Source: Planctomycetota bacterium
Lineage (GTDB): Bacteria; Planctomycetota; Phycisphaerae; WQYP01
Reading direction: 5' to 3'
Length of the DNA: 64,000 bases
Assembly: GCA_021851715.1 (NCBI GenBank)
Contig: JAJZCR010000011.1
Span: forward strand, 1-64,000
Below the pieces are notes generated by a model. It ran no database searches. It saw nothing but the letters and a program-made list of their open reading frames with translations, and was not told the origin of the DNA. The position numbers and the translations under genes are program-made. Shown piece after piece: positions 18,374 to 27,357 of this stretch (within the stretch, counting starts at the first letter, position 1; each line of letters begins with the position of its first letter).

Positions 18374-19203
18374 ATTCGCACCTGCTTCCCGCGCAGCAGG
18401 GCAGCCACCGGAGCAATGTCGGAGCGCGACGATAAATCGAACACCGCCTGTCCACAACGCCGCACCAGATAGGACACTCCAAACTCGCGACTGGAGCGCA
18501 GCACCGCATCGGGCAGTTCCAGCTCGCCACGGGGAGATAAGGCCAGTCCACGGCAGGCCGCAAAAATTTGCGGGTCAAAACGCCATGAATTCATGCTGAT
18601 CAAAATGGGCTGTGGCAAAGACCTCAATTGCTCTTCCGTGGGCTTTTCGATCATGCCTTCCAGCCGGTCATCGGCGGAGACTTTGACAACAGCATATTTG
18701 CCGATGCGATCGGCGGGAATGTTGGAATGCTCCAGCAGTACCTCGCGGGGGTAAACCACCACGCCCGGTGAAGTTAAGCCGCACAGCAATTTAGCCGCTT
18801 CGGCCGGATAATAGTTGTCAGAATTGAGCAGGAGGAAGCCATCCTGGCCGACAAAATCCTCCGCGGCCAAAACTGCATCGGCCGTGCCACGCGGCGGATC
18901 CTGCACGGCAAAGCTGATTTTGAGCCTCCGGGTAATGCCCGGTTGGTTGTAATAATTTCTGATTTCCGCATGGCCGGGGGCCACAACCAGGCATACCTGT
19001 TCAATGCCGGCATCACAGAGCGGAGTTAAGACATAATCCAAAAATGGGCGTTCAAAAGGAATCATGGCTTTCAGGCCGGCATCGGCGGCACGACTTTGCT
19101 CGGGCGCTAAGCCCCCGGCCGTGGCATCCGCCTTCTTCATCCGTGTTCCCATTCCCGCAGCGAGAATAACGGCCTTACGCACCGGTCCGCTGGATGGTAC
19201 CAT
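18370..19203 (-). CDS. Sugar-1-phosphate nucleotidyltransferase
   Basis: An NTP_transferase-fold enzyme of 277 residues. The N-terminal nucleotide-binding loop is ILAAGMGTRM, the sugar-phosphate side carries KAMIPFERPFLDYVL (the usual KP-x-x-P loop), and NSDNYYP is the metal-binding DNDN-like motif. VEKP-like GMIEKPTEE follows. An extra stretch of about 25 residues rich in Ala and Gly (residues 26-45) separates the first two motifs. The ATG at 19203 has AGGAG 9 nt upstream. It overlaps the galactokinase-like gene by 4 nt and probably activates the sugar-1-phosphate made by that kinase; the nucleotide used cannot be told from sequence. Confidence 0.87.
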   Translation of the reverse strand: MVPSSGPVRKAVILAAGMGTRMKKADATAGGLAPEQSRAADAGLKAMIPFERPFLDYVLTPLCDAGIEQVCLVVAPGHAEIRNYYNQPGITRRLKISFAVQDPPRGTADAVLAAEDFVGQDGFLLLNSDNYYPAEAAKLLCGLTSPGVVVYPREVLLEHSNIPADRIGKYAVVKVSADDRLEGMIEKPTEEQLRSLPQPILISMNSWRFDPQIFAACRGLALSPRGELELPDAVLRSSREFGVSYLVRRCGQAVFDLSSRSDIAPVAALLRGKQVRI

Positions 19204-19782
19204 GATCAAATACTCCTATGTTTATAATAACTCATGGATATAAACTTCATGAATGATCCGCCAGATTCATGCCGGCCTGCAGCTTGGCCCGGCGTGGTTT
19301 CATACCCAGGTCTTCCCGAATCAGGCGCAAAAAATTTTAGCGGATTCAAAAAGGACTCGCAAACCGCTGCCTGGATGGCCGCCGACACACCACCCGGGCC
19401 GGTTACCAATTTAACGCCGGGTTGCGATTCCGTGGCGGTTCCATGCTCGTGTCCCTTACCTATATGCGGTATCACCCCGGCGGCCTGGACAACCGTATGG
19501 GCTTTTATGGCCAAGCGCAGTATGCCGATGCCGACACGGCCACTATATCATCGCGAATGCGACTGCCAGGACTTTAGATAAACTTTTGACGCCGATGGAG
19601 CCGACAGGCAGGCTTAAAGCATTCTTTCCAAAACCTGAAAATTTTGCCTGTATGTTATGTAATGGTTCAGCCTGAAAAGGAGAAAGAATCCTGATGCCGC
19701 TCGATCAACAATTAGGGCCAGAGTTGAATTCGCTGCCGACTGCGGCTAAACTCATCGGCTTGAAGATTCGGTCTCCATCCAT
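19204..19782. other. Intergenic region with no recognised gene
   Basis: This interval separates the leftward sugar operon from tRNA-Asp. A 102-codon frame on the minus strand (19206-19514) ends just before the nucleotidyltransferase start, and a 115-codon frame overlaps it on the plus strand; neither shows a family motif or a good ribosome binding site. A/T-rich sequence at 19204-19250 probably holds the sugar-operon promoter, but I cannot assign clear hexamers. A 32-codon frame (19694 onwards, ending inside the tRNA) follows a purine-rich GGAG but is probably chance. Confidence 0.4.
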
Positions 19783-19856
19783 GAGGGCGTAGCTCAATTG
19801 GTTAGAGCATCGGATTGTCGATCCGAAGGTTGCGGGTTCGATCCCCGTCGCCCTCG
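19783..19856 (+). tRNA. tRNA-Asp (GTC)
   Basis: A full 74-nt cloverleaf. The acceptor stem GAGGGCG pairs with CGCCCTC, the discriminator base is G as expected for Asp, the anticodon stem TCGGA/TCCGA holds the loop TTGTCGA with anticodon GTC, and the T arm reads GCGGG TTCGATC CCCGT. The CCA end is not encoded. No attachment site or integrase is next to it. Confidence 0.97.
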
Positions 19857-20176
19857 TTTGGCCGAATCTCCAAGTTTCATCCGCCCCGCCGGACACACGG
19901 ACCGTCCCCAGGGCAGGACCACCGCACGCCCTGCCCGGTCCCATTATTGTGCTACGCCAGTCGCCCCCCTTCCCATGACGATACACGTACCGGCGATTTA
20001 GCCTGCGGCTGGACCCTCTATTAAGTGAATAGGTGTAGAAACTTTTCGGCGTTGTCCGGTGCTATTGAACTTGACGGTTATTACCTCATATACCGCCGGC
20101 AAGTTGATGGCCGGCCATGGGTTGCCACTGCAGCCCCAGCCGTTAAGATTGGCCCCCGTGTAAATGGAGTTGTAGA
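19857..20176. other. Intergenic region, nothing recognised
   Basis: The 320 bp between tRNA-Asp and the glycosyltransferase hold no supported gene, no terminator with a T-run and no repeat that I can see. Confidence 0.4.
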
Positions 20177-21895
20177 TTGTCCGAATCATCCCTCCCGAAT
20201 GTTAAGGCACAAGCGCCCGCCTGGGTGCATCGCAGGTGGTGCATGGTAACGGCTTGCGGACTCCTGGTGCTGGGGTTCATCAGCAACATCATTTTTCTTT
20301 TCTATCACTGCCCTTTCGATCTGACCGAAGACGAAAGTCATTACTGGCAGTGGTCGCAGCATTTAGCCTGGGGCTATTACACCAAAGGACCGGGGATCGC
20401 CTTTATTATTCATCTTGCGGTGTTGGTGGGTCGCTGGCTGGGCGTAGCGCATGCGACAATGCCGGAGATCCGCACACCGGCGGTTATTTTTTCCAGCATC
20501 AGCGGCTTGGCGAGTCTGTTTTTGGCCCGGCGCCTCTTTCGTGACGATCGCGCGGGACTGATGGTGATTGTATTATCCGCGGCGATGCCGGTGTTCGCGG
20601 TGGGCAGTTTGTTGATCACCATTGATTCGCCGATGTATTGCTGTTGGGCCTTGGCCACGCTTTGTACGTGGCTGGCGGTGGAACCACGCGACGAAGAATG
20701 GAGTCAAACCCCCAGTTGGAGCCGGGCCCGCGTGGGATGGCTGTACGCAGCGGGTGTACTGGTGGGACTGGGCAATTTGTGCAAGCCGATACTCATTGCG
20801 CTGCCTCCATCCATAGCGATTGCCGCGTGGTGCAGCCCATACCTGCGCAAGAAACTTTCCACATGGCACAGTGCCGGAGCGTTGCTGGTAGCGGCGGCTA
20901 TCCAAATTCCCACCCTGGTATGGAATGCCGATCATCACTGGGTGATGTTTCGAGCTATTGGTGGAGAAGGAGGCATTCACGGCGGAAGCATTCACGTATT
21001 GGCGCGGCTGGAAGGCGCACCCATGCGTGTATTGAGTTTTATCGGATCCGAAGCCGGCATCACGGCCGGATTTATGTTTGTGTTCCTGGTGATGGCGGTG
21101 GTGGTCGGCTGGAAACGGGCCAGAACATTGCCGCCGGTGGCCGCCGCCGGCTGGATTTTTCTGTTGGGAACGGCCCTGCCTATTTTTGGTTTTTACACGC
21201 TGCTAAGCCTGTGGAGCAAGGTACAGGCGAACTGGCCTGCGGCCGGCTTTTTTGCGGCGATGGTGTTATTGGCCGGCCAGGCCAGCGAGGAATGGAATAA
21301 GAATGGCGGCCGGCCCAGTGCTTATCGCAAGTGGCTGGTGGCCGCGGTGGTGTGGGGATTTTTGCTCATTTTAGCTGCGGAAAATATGCAGCGGGTTTAT
21401 CCCCAACTGGCCCGACTGTTGCCTCACACTCCCGCCCGGCGGTGGGATCCCGCGTTTCGTTTACGCAATATGCGGGCGCGCGCGGCGGCCATCGAAAAAA
21501 TTCGCCTGGCCCTGACGCAGGGGCACAAGCATCCCCCACTGATCATTGCCACACGCTGGGATACCGCCAGTTCGCTGCATTTTTATCTACCGGGTCGCCC
21601 CTTTGTATTTTGCATTCAGTCACGGGTCGGCGGCAAGGGTAGCCAGTTTGATTTATGGCCGGGATTGAATCAAAAAAATCCGCGTACCGGCCAATTAAGA
21701 TTCCTGGGGCGCAATGCCGTTCTGACTGGAATTTTAGGCCAGGCCACCGTGAACAAGGTGCTGGCCTCCGCGTTTGCACACATTGCGCCGGTACAGACAA
21801 TTCAGTTGTATTTTCACGGCGTACCCACTGAAAAAATCTTTGTGCGGCGCTGTTACCACTTCCGCGGTTTTCCATCCGCCAGCCGACCACGTTAA
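20177..21895 (+). CDS. GT39/ArnT-like membrane glycosyltransferase
   Basis: The 572-residue integral membrane protein has about eleven helices. The first large loop carries the acidic DLTEDESHYWQWSQHLAWGY motif typical of PMT_2/ArnT-type (GT39 and GT83) transferases, followed by TKGPGIAF. These enzymes move a sugar from a polyprenyl-phosphate donor to lipid or protein acceptors on the outer face of the cytoplasmic membrane. The start is TTG at 20177, with TGGAG at 20165-20169 and a 7-nt gap; no ATG fits the conserved N-terminus. The acceptor and sugar are not predictable. Confidence 0.85.
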   Translation: MSESSLPNVKAQAPAWVHRRWCMVTACGLLVLGFISNIIFLFYHCPFDLTEDESHYWQWSQHLAWGYYTKGPGIAFIIHLAVLVGRWLGVAHATMPEIRTPAVIFSSISGLASLFLARRLFRDDRAGLMVIVLSAAMPVFAVGSLLITIDSPMYCCWALATLCTWLAVEPRDEEWSQTPSWSRARVGWLYAAGVLVGLGNLCKPILIALPPSIAIAAWCSPYLRKKLSTWHSAGALLVAAAIQIPTLVWNADHHWVMFRAIGGEGGIHGGSIHVLARLEGAPMRVLSFIGSEAGITAGFMFVFLVMAVVVGWKRARTLPPVAAAGWIFLLGTALPIFGFYTLLSLWSKVQANWPAAGFFAAMVLLAGQASEEWNKNGGRPSAYRKWLVAAVVWGFLLILAAENMQRVYPQLARLLPHTPARRWDPAFRLRNMRARAAAIEKIRLALTQGHKHPPLIIATRWDTASSLHFYLPGRPFVFCIQSRVGGKGSQFDLWPGLNQKNPRTGQLRFLGRNAVLTGILGQATVNKVLASAFAHIAPVQTIQLYFHGVPTEKIFVRRCYHFRGFPSASRPR

Positions 21896-22154
21896 GCTGG
21901 TGGCGTCGGCGACCACGCACCGGCAAGCACCGCTGCGTCCCCTGCGGTGAACCTCCCGGCCGCGGGCCGCATATCAACAACCTGAGAAACTTGAGAAAGA
22001 TACCGAAAGCCTCAACAAACTCACATATTTCAGCCCCACCCCTAACTTGAGAAACTAAGCTGACTGGCGCGATCCGACGCGCGCGCCGCCACGCCCGCTT
22101 GCCGGAAGCCCGCAAAACCCTTACAAACATGGCCATGGATTTAATGGAGAACGC

Positions 22155-23906
22155 ATGTATTGGTCACGCACCCTGATTCCCACCAGCCGCGAAGTACCGG
22201 CGGACGCGGATATTCTCTCGCATCAGTTGATGGTCCGGGCCGGTTTGGTCCGACGGCTTTCCGCCGGTATTTACGACTGGCTGCCGCTGGGTTGGCGGGC
22301 AATGCGGAAGATCTGTGGCATTATGCGCCAGGAAATGGCCCGCGTTGACGCGGAGGAAATACAGATGCCGGCGATTCTTCCCGCCGAATTATGGAAGCAA
22401 ACCGGCCGCTATTTTGACTACGGTCCGCTGCTTTTTAAGCTCAAGGACCGCAAAGATACGGAAATGATCTTAGGCCCTACGCACGAGGAAATTGTCACCG
22501 AACTGGTCAAGGCTTGTGTCAGCAGCCACAAACAATTGCCGCTTGCGCTTTATCAGATTCAGCAGAAATTTCGGGATGAGGCCCGCCCGCGCAGCGGCCT
22601 GCTGCGGGTGCGCGAATTTATCATGAAAGACGCCTACAGCTTTCACAGCTCTGTGGAGAGCCTGGGCAAAACCTACCACGATATGTTTAATGCGTACGTG
22701 CGAATTTTTAAACGCTGCGGCGTAACGGCGATTCCGGTGGAAGCCGAAAGCGGGCCGATCGGCGGCGATGCCAGCCACGAATTTATTTGCCCCTGCGCTG
22801 CGGGAGAGGATTTGATTGCCCGCAGCGAAGACGGCAGTTACGCCGCCAATTTGGAACGGGCGGACCGGCAACTTCCGGCCGACGCCGGTTTCCCCATTCC
22901 CGGTGCGGACGTTGCCGCACAATTGCAACGTGTCCATACGCCCGGCGCGGCCTCCATGGAACAGGTCTGCAAATTTCTGCACGCCGCGCCGCAAAACATG
23001 ATTAAAACGCTGGTTTTCGCCCGCAGCGAAGCCGACGGCGGCGGCTTTGTGGTGGCCTGCGTGCGCGGCGACCACGAAGTGAATGAAGCCAAGCTGCGCC
23101 GCCTGGTGGGACCCGTGCAACTGGCGGATGATGCAACGGCCCGGGCGGCCGGTTTTGTGATTGGCTTTGTCGGCCCGCATGTGGTGAACCATACCGGTGC
23201 TCAACTGGTCATCGATCCGGATGCGCTGGCCATTGTTACCGCTGTTACCGGAGCCAACGAAGCGGATTACCACGTGACCAATTTCAACTGGATCAACCAC
23301 CTGGAAGCCCAGCATCGCGGCAAGGCCCAGGTGGCCGATATCCGCAACGTGGTGGAAGGGGACAAATCTCCCGGCGGGTCCCGCTTGACGCTGGACAAAG
23401 GTATTGAACTGGGCCATGTCTTCAAGCTGGGCACGAAATATTCCCAAGCTCTGGGCGCTGTATACCTGGATGACAAACAGCAAAGCCAACCGATGATCAT
23501 GGGCTGTTACGGCATCGGGCCGGGCCGAATTATTGTGGCGGCACTGGAAACACTCTCAGATAAGGATGGCATCGTCTGGCCCGTCAACATTGCCCCGTTT
23601 GAGGTTCTCATCACGCCGATTCGTTATGAAGGCCAGGCCAAAACAGTGGCCGACGAACTTCATGCGCAATTGGCGGCCCGCGGCGTGGATGTGTTGCTCG
23701 ATGACAGGGATCAGCGCCCCGGGGTAAAATTCAAGGATGGGGATTTAATCGGCATACCACTGCGGATTGTACTCGGCGAAAAGGGGCTGGCGACGGGCCA
23801 GGTGGAACTCAAACGCCGCACCTCCGCCACGCCTGAAATGCTGCCGCTGGAAAATCTCGCTGATCGCCTGGTGGCGCTGATTGGCCAGATGCGCCCCCAG
23901 GTGTAG
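22155..23906 (+). CDS. proS: Prolyl-tRNA synthetase, bacterial type with editing domain
   Basis: A class II aminoacyl-tRNA synthetase of 583 residues. It has motif 1 in RAGLVRRLSAGIYDWLPLG, LGPTHEEIVTELV, motif 2 in KFRDEARPRSGLLRVREFIMKDAYSF (quoted over a known block), an inserted editing domain at about 225-390, motif 3 in GCYGIGPGRIIVA, and a C-terminal anticodon-binding domain. This is the long bacterial ProRS form. GGAG lies 7 nt before the ATG at 22155. Confidence 0.98.
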   Translation: MYWSRTLIPTSREVPADADILSHQLMVRAGLVRRLSAGIYDWLPLGWRAMRKICGIMRQEMARVDAEEIQMPAILPAELWKQTGRYFDYGPLLFKLKDRKDTEMILGPTHEEIVTELVKACVSSHKQLPLALYQIQQKFRDEARPRSGLLRVREFIMKDAYSFHSSVESLGKTYHDMFNAYVRIFKRCGVTAIPVEAESGPIGGDASHEFICPCAAGEDLIARSEDGSYAANLERADRQLPADAGFPIPGADVAAQLQRVHTPGAASMEQVCKFLHAAPQNMIKTLVFARSEADGGGFVVACVRGDHEVNEAKLRRLVGPVQLADDATARAAGFVIGFVGPHVVNHTGAQLVIDPDALAIVTAVTGANEADYHVTNFNWINHLEAQHRGKAQVADIRNVVEGDKSPGGSRLTLDKGIELGHVFKLGTKYSQALGAVYLDDKQQSQPMIMGCYGIGPGRIIVAALETLSDKDGIVWPVNIAPFEVLITPIRYEGQAKTVADELHAQLAARGVDVLLDDRDQRPGVKFKDGDLIGIPLRIVLGEKGLATGQVELKRRTSATPEMLPLENLADRLVALIGQMRPQV

Positions 23907-24097
23907 CGGGGTGTAGACCCGGTGAGAGCGGATGACGGTGGGGCCTGATTACCCACTCCAACGCATTGGCGGGAACTTCAAGTGCGATGGACTTGGTAGC
24001 TTCCGGTAAGCGGATCGCACCCGGCCAAAATGCCGATTCTAAAGATCCTATTTGGAACAGGCATTACATGTTGCGACGAAGTTTTTCGGCACCAGGA

Positions 24098-25111
24098 TTA
24101 TTTATCCCGTCCTGTGGTGTAGCGGGCCATGGTGGTGAGGATGTCGCGAATTTCGCCCGCGGGTAATACTTGGATGGCATCAATGGCCTGATCCACCAGC
24201 GACTGGGCCCGCTGGCGGGCATAGGTGATGCTGGAACTGGGAATCAGCAGTTGTCGCACATGCTCGGCACGATCTTGCTGCGTAGATTCCAGCAGGCTTA
24301 CCAGCAGTTCGCGGTGTTCGGGCGCGGCGTGGTTGAGGAAATGAATCATGGGCAACGTAAGCTTGCCTTTGTCAATATCCGTGCCCAGTGATTTGCCGAC
24401 GGTTTTCTGCTGGCCCACAATATCCAATACATCATCGACAATCTGAAACGCCATGCCTAAATGCCGACCATAAAGCGCCAGCGATTCGATCAGTCCCGTG
24501 GAAGCGCCGCGGGCCAACGCGCCCAGACGGCACGATGTTTCGATGAGGCTGGCGGTTTTGCGGTAGATAATGTCAAAATAAGTGGCTTCATCGAGTTTCC
24601 AGTTGCGGCGGTAAAAATTCTGGGTCAGTTCGCCTTCACAGACAATGTTGGTGGTATGGCCGATCAGACGCGAGGCGGCCTGACTGTTAAGGCTGCTGCA
24701 CAGGTGGAATGCGTGACTGATGAGCAGATCGCCCAGCAAGACTGCCGCTTCGTTACCCCGAAGATGGTTGATGGTGGCCCCGCGACGGCGAATTTCCGCC
24801 CCGTCCAAAACATCATCATGCACCAGAGTGGCTACATGCACCATTTCCACGACCGTGGCCAGAACCACATGTTCGTGGCCGAGTTTAATGGAAGCCCCGG
24901 TGCTGCGGTTAGCATCCGGTGACGCCACAGCCAGGCCGCACAGCAGCACCAGTGTGGGCCGCAGCATTTTTCCCCGAAATCTGTGGACGTGTCCGACGAG
25001 TTGTTGTACATGCGGCAAAGTACTGGCAAGCTCGCCCGCGAAGAGTTCTTCCACCGCAGCCAAATAAGGCTCCAAACCAATGGAGGGGGCGGCAACGGCA
25101 GCAATTGGCAT
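24098..25111 (-). CDS. Trans-polyprenyl diphosphate synthase (IspB/HepT-like)
   Basis: The 337-residue enzyme has both aspartate-rich motifs, LVHDDVLDGAEIRRR (first) and FQIVDDVLDIVG (second), plus the GKMLRPTLVLL entry region and GKSLGTDIDKGKLTLP. It builds the isoprenoid side chain of menaquinone or ubiquinone from farnesyl or geranylgeranyl diphosphate. Bulky residues are not placed directly before the first motif, which fits a long-chain product, but chain length is not certain. GAGG precedes the ATG by 5 nt. It is probably monocistronic. Confidence 0.93.
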   Translation of the reverse strand: MPIAAVAAPSIGLEPYLAAVEELFAGELASTLPHVQQLVGHVHRFRGKMLRPTLVLLCGLAVASPDANRSTGASIKLGHEHVVLATVVEMVHVATLVHDDVLDGAEIRRRGATINHLRGNEAAVLLGDLLISHAFHLCSSLNSQAASRLIGHTTNIVCEGELTQNFYRRNWKLDEATYFDIIYRKTASLIETSCRLGALARGASTGLIESLALYGRHLGMAFQIVDDVLDIVGQQKTVGKSLGTDIDKGKLTLPMIHFLNHAAPEHRELLVSLLESTQQDRAEHVRQLLIPSSSITYARQRAQSLVDQAIDAIQVLPAGEIRDILTTMARYTTGRDK

Positions 25112-25300
25112 ATGAACCTCATTAAACTAACGCCGCTAAACGGCGCATGGCGTTCAGTAATTATTGAAAATATAAGAAGAACTAGTTAATTCGTCCAGTG
25201 ACGGGAGGTTGCCAGCGGCGACCAATGGCTTGTAGCCCCATCGGTCTGCCATGGATTGATTCCTTGCTTATCTAAGAGCCGCGACTGATCCCTTCCACAT

Positions 25301-26959
25301 TTACCCTTCCACGGCAGGTGCAACCACGCGCAAATTGGTCAGCCAATGGGCCTCAACGGCGCTATCGCCTTGATACACAACCACCGGTGACTGCGTTGCC
25401 ATCGACTCATTCGGAGTCAGAATTTCCAAGCCGGCTGCCAATATCAACGGCCCTGCCGTTTCCGGTACAAAATCCATCGGTTCGCCCGCATAAAGGACGG
25501 CATCAAACCATACCTGCTCTTTCTGCTCTCCAATTTCCCAACGAATCGACCGTCCGCCAAAGCTGCCCTCCCGGTTCGCATGAATAACAATCTTCCATGT
25601 ACCGGCAGTCAAAGCCACCGTTTCATTGCCGATGCGCTGCACCGCCACATCTTTTCCTGAGAGCACATAACGGATGCGCAGGTCTTGGACACGGAAGCTG
25701 CCATTGGGGGGTCGATCCAGGCTGGGATGATAATCACCGGTGTTCTGGCTCATGTTAAACACGGTCAGAACACGGTTGGCCTCCTGCATATTTCGACAAC
25801 TGATGGCACAAAAATCTCGTCCATCATGCAGGGCCCGCACTCGCAATACCACGGCAGCATCGGTCGGCGTCCAGAGATATCCCTGCAGCGAGCGGTGCTG
25901 AGTCCAAAAAGTGGACCGATTCATCGATCCAAAGCATGCCTTTTCCGTCATCCAGGTGGTGGCATAAGAGGAATCTTCTTCCGGTTCCCGGCGAATGAAT
26001 CGCTCCTTTAACACAATGCCAGTCGCCGGGCGCGACCGGCATTGCTCAAGGGCCGATGCGGGAGCCGGCAAATGCTTAATGGGCGACCACGGCATTGGGG
26101 CAACGCCACCATCATGGGTGGGAATACGCAGGCCGGTCGCGGTAGACAGGTACGCTGCGGTTTCCGGAGGCAGATGGTCGTGATACGCGCGTGCATGTGG
26201 CGGTGCCCATTGGTTGGTCTGAGGATGGAAATGGGCCAACGTTGTTTGCCAGGCAAAATTCCGGATCCATTCCGCCGCAACTCTGGAGGCTGAATCATGC
26301 ACCAACTGTAATATCCTTTCAGTTTCATGAATCGCCACGGTCGTGTACGTAGGGCTGTTGTATTCGTTAAAATTGCCCTGATCTTGCACGTAGGCAACCA
26401 TATTGGCAAGACGCTGGCGACCGTAATCGACGAGTTGCGGCACGGCTAGAATTTCGCCAGCGGCTACAGTAACGCAGGCGCCCATAATGGCGATATTGGT
26501 GTAGTTGCTTTGGACGTTCCGGCGGAAGATCGACCAAGCCGCATGTCCCAGGGCGATGCGGATGTCGTGGCGCAGTGAGTCCGGCAGGTCCGCCCCGTAT
26601 TGGATCAGTATCTGGGCCAGGCGGGTACCTATGAAATCGGCCCAGTTCCAATCCGGTGGCGACATTTCGGCCAGCGATTCTTCCAATAGCCACGGCCAAA
26701 TCCCATAGGTACCAGCGGTTGAATTGCGCTCCTGCAAAGACAGAATCCTGGCGATGACCAGGCAGGCTCGCTGGCGGTTGGCATCCGTGCCGGACTCCAA
26801 CAGGGCAATGGCATAATCCGCCGATTCTCGGGTAGCATGAGTCCACGTTCCTTCCGGCATACGAGAATGATAGCCCGGTCCATGAAACTGTGCCCCGAGC
26901 ATCTGGCATTGGGCATCGTAACGCGGCTCGGCGTCCGTAAGATATTGGTTAAGGTTCAT
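25301..26959 (-). CDS. Large protein of unknown function, possibly alpha/alpha-toroid plus beta-sandwich
   Basis: The 552-residue product lacks a signal peptide. Residues 1-270 are helical, with repeated Trp/Tyr-rich turns and conserved-looking stretches NYTNIAIMGACVTVAAGE and FNEYNSPTYTTVAIHETERI. The rest (about 290-550) is beta-rich, with motifs such as RYVLSGKDVAV and IVIHANREGSFGGRSIRWEI. That layout, an incomplete alpha-toroid followed by beta sheets, recalls heparinase/alginate-lyase-like proteins, but I cannot point to catalytic His/Tyr residues. GAGG lies 8 nt before the ATG at 26959. Alone on its strand; possibly related to polysaccharide handling. Confidence 0.75.
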   Translation of the reverse strand: MNLNQYLTDAEPRYDAQCQMLGAQFHGPGYHSRMPEGTWTHATRESADYAIALLESGTDANRQRACLVIARILSLQERNSTAGTYGIWPWLLEESLAEMSPPDWNWADFIGTRLAQILIQYGADLPDSLRHDIRIALGHAAWSIFRRNVQSNYTNIAIMGACVTVAAGEILAVPQLVDYGRQRLANMVAYVQDQGNFNEYNSPTYTTVAIHETERILQLVHDSASRVAAEWIRNFAWQTTLAHFHPQTNQWAPPHARAYHDHLPPETAAYLSTATGLRIPTHDGGVAPMPWSPIKHLPAPASALEQCRSRPATGIVLKERFIRREPEEDSSYATTWMTEKACFGSMNRSTFWTQHRSLQGYLWTPTDAAVVLRVRALHDGRDFCAISCRNMQEANRVLTVFNMSQNTGDYHPSLDRPPNGSFRVQDLRIRYVLSGKDVAVQRIGNETVALTAGTWKIVIHANREGSFGGRSIRWEIGEQKEQVWFDAVLYAGEPMDFVPETAGPLILAAGLEILTPNESMATQSPVVVYQGDSAVEAHWLTNLRVVAPAVEG

Positions 26960-27357
26960 GAATATCCTCTTATTGTACAACAGAGATTTATGTTGTCATC
27001 CATCATGCAGCTTATGCCTTGGGTGGCATCAGCGATGGTTTGGAAAATTCTATCCGCAAACTTTCCTCAAGCGAATTGGCTCCATGATCGGCACCGTGAA
27101 AATGACCAACACTGGTGGCCGCCCTTGGGCGACGCCGGCGGCCACAACCGCCAAGAGCCTACCGCAGCACCTCTGCCCGGTGTGAAGAGATTGGACCACA
27201 CACCGCCGCTTTCCTGCAAGTCCTTAAGGCCCCGCGATTGCCCGTTAAGCACTCCCTGATTTTTGCAAAGTGGCAATCGCGCCTCCCGAATTTCATCTTG
27301 GGTGAAAGCGAAGCTGTACCGAGCTTTGCAGAAATCTTTTCTGGTAACAAGAGGCGA
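26960..27357. other. Intergenic region, nothing recognised
   Basis: The 398 bp between the orphan 552-aa gene and nnrD hold only short overlapping frames without ribosome binding sites or family motifs. No repeat or terminator was seen. Confidence 0.4.

Noticed and set aside
19206-19581. Two overlapping frames (102 aa minus, 115 aa plus) before the sugar operon
   Set aside because: They compete on opposite strands, neither has a family motif, and the minus frame runs through the ribosome site of the nucleotidyltransferase.
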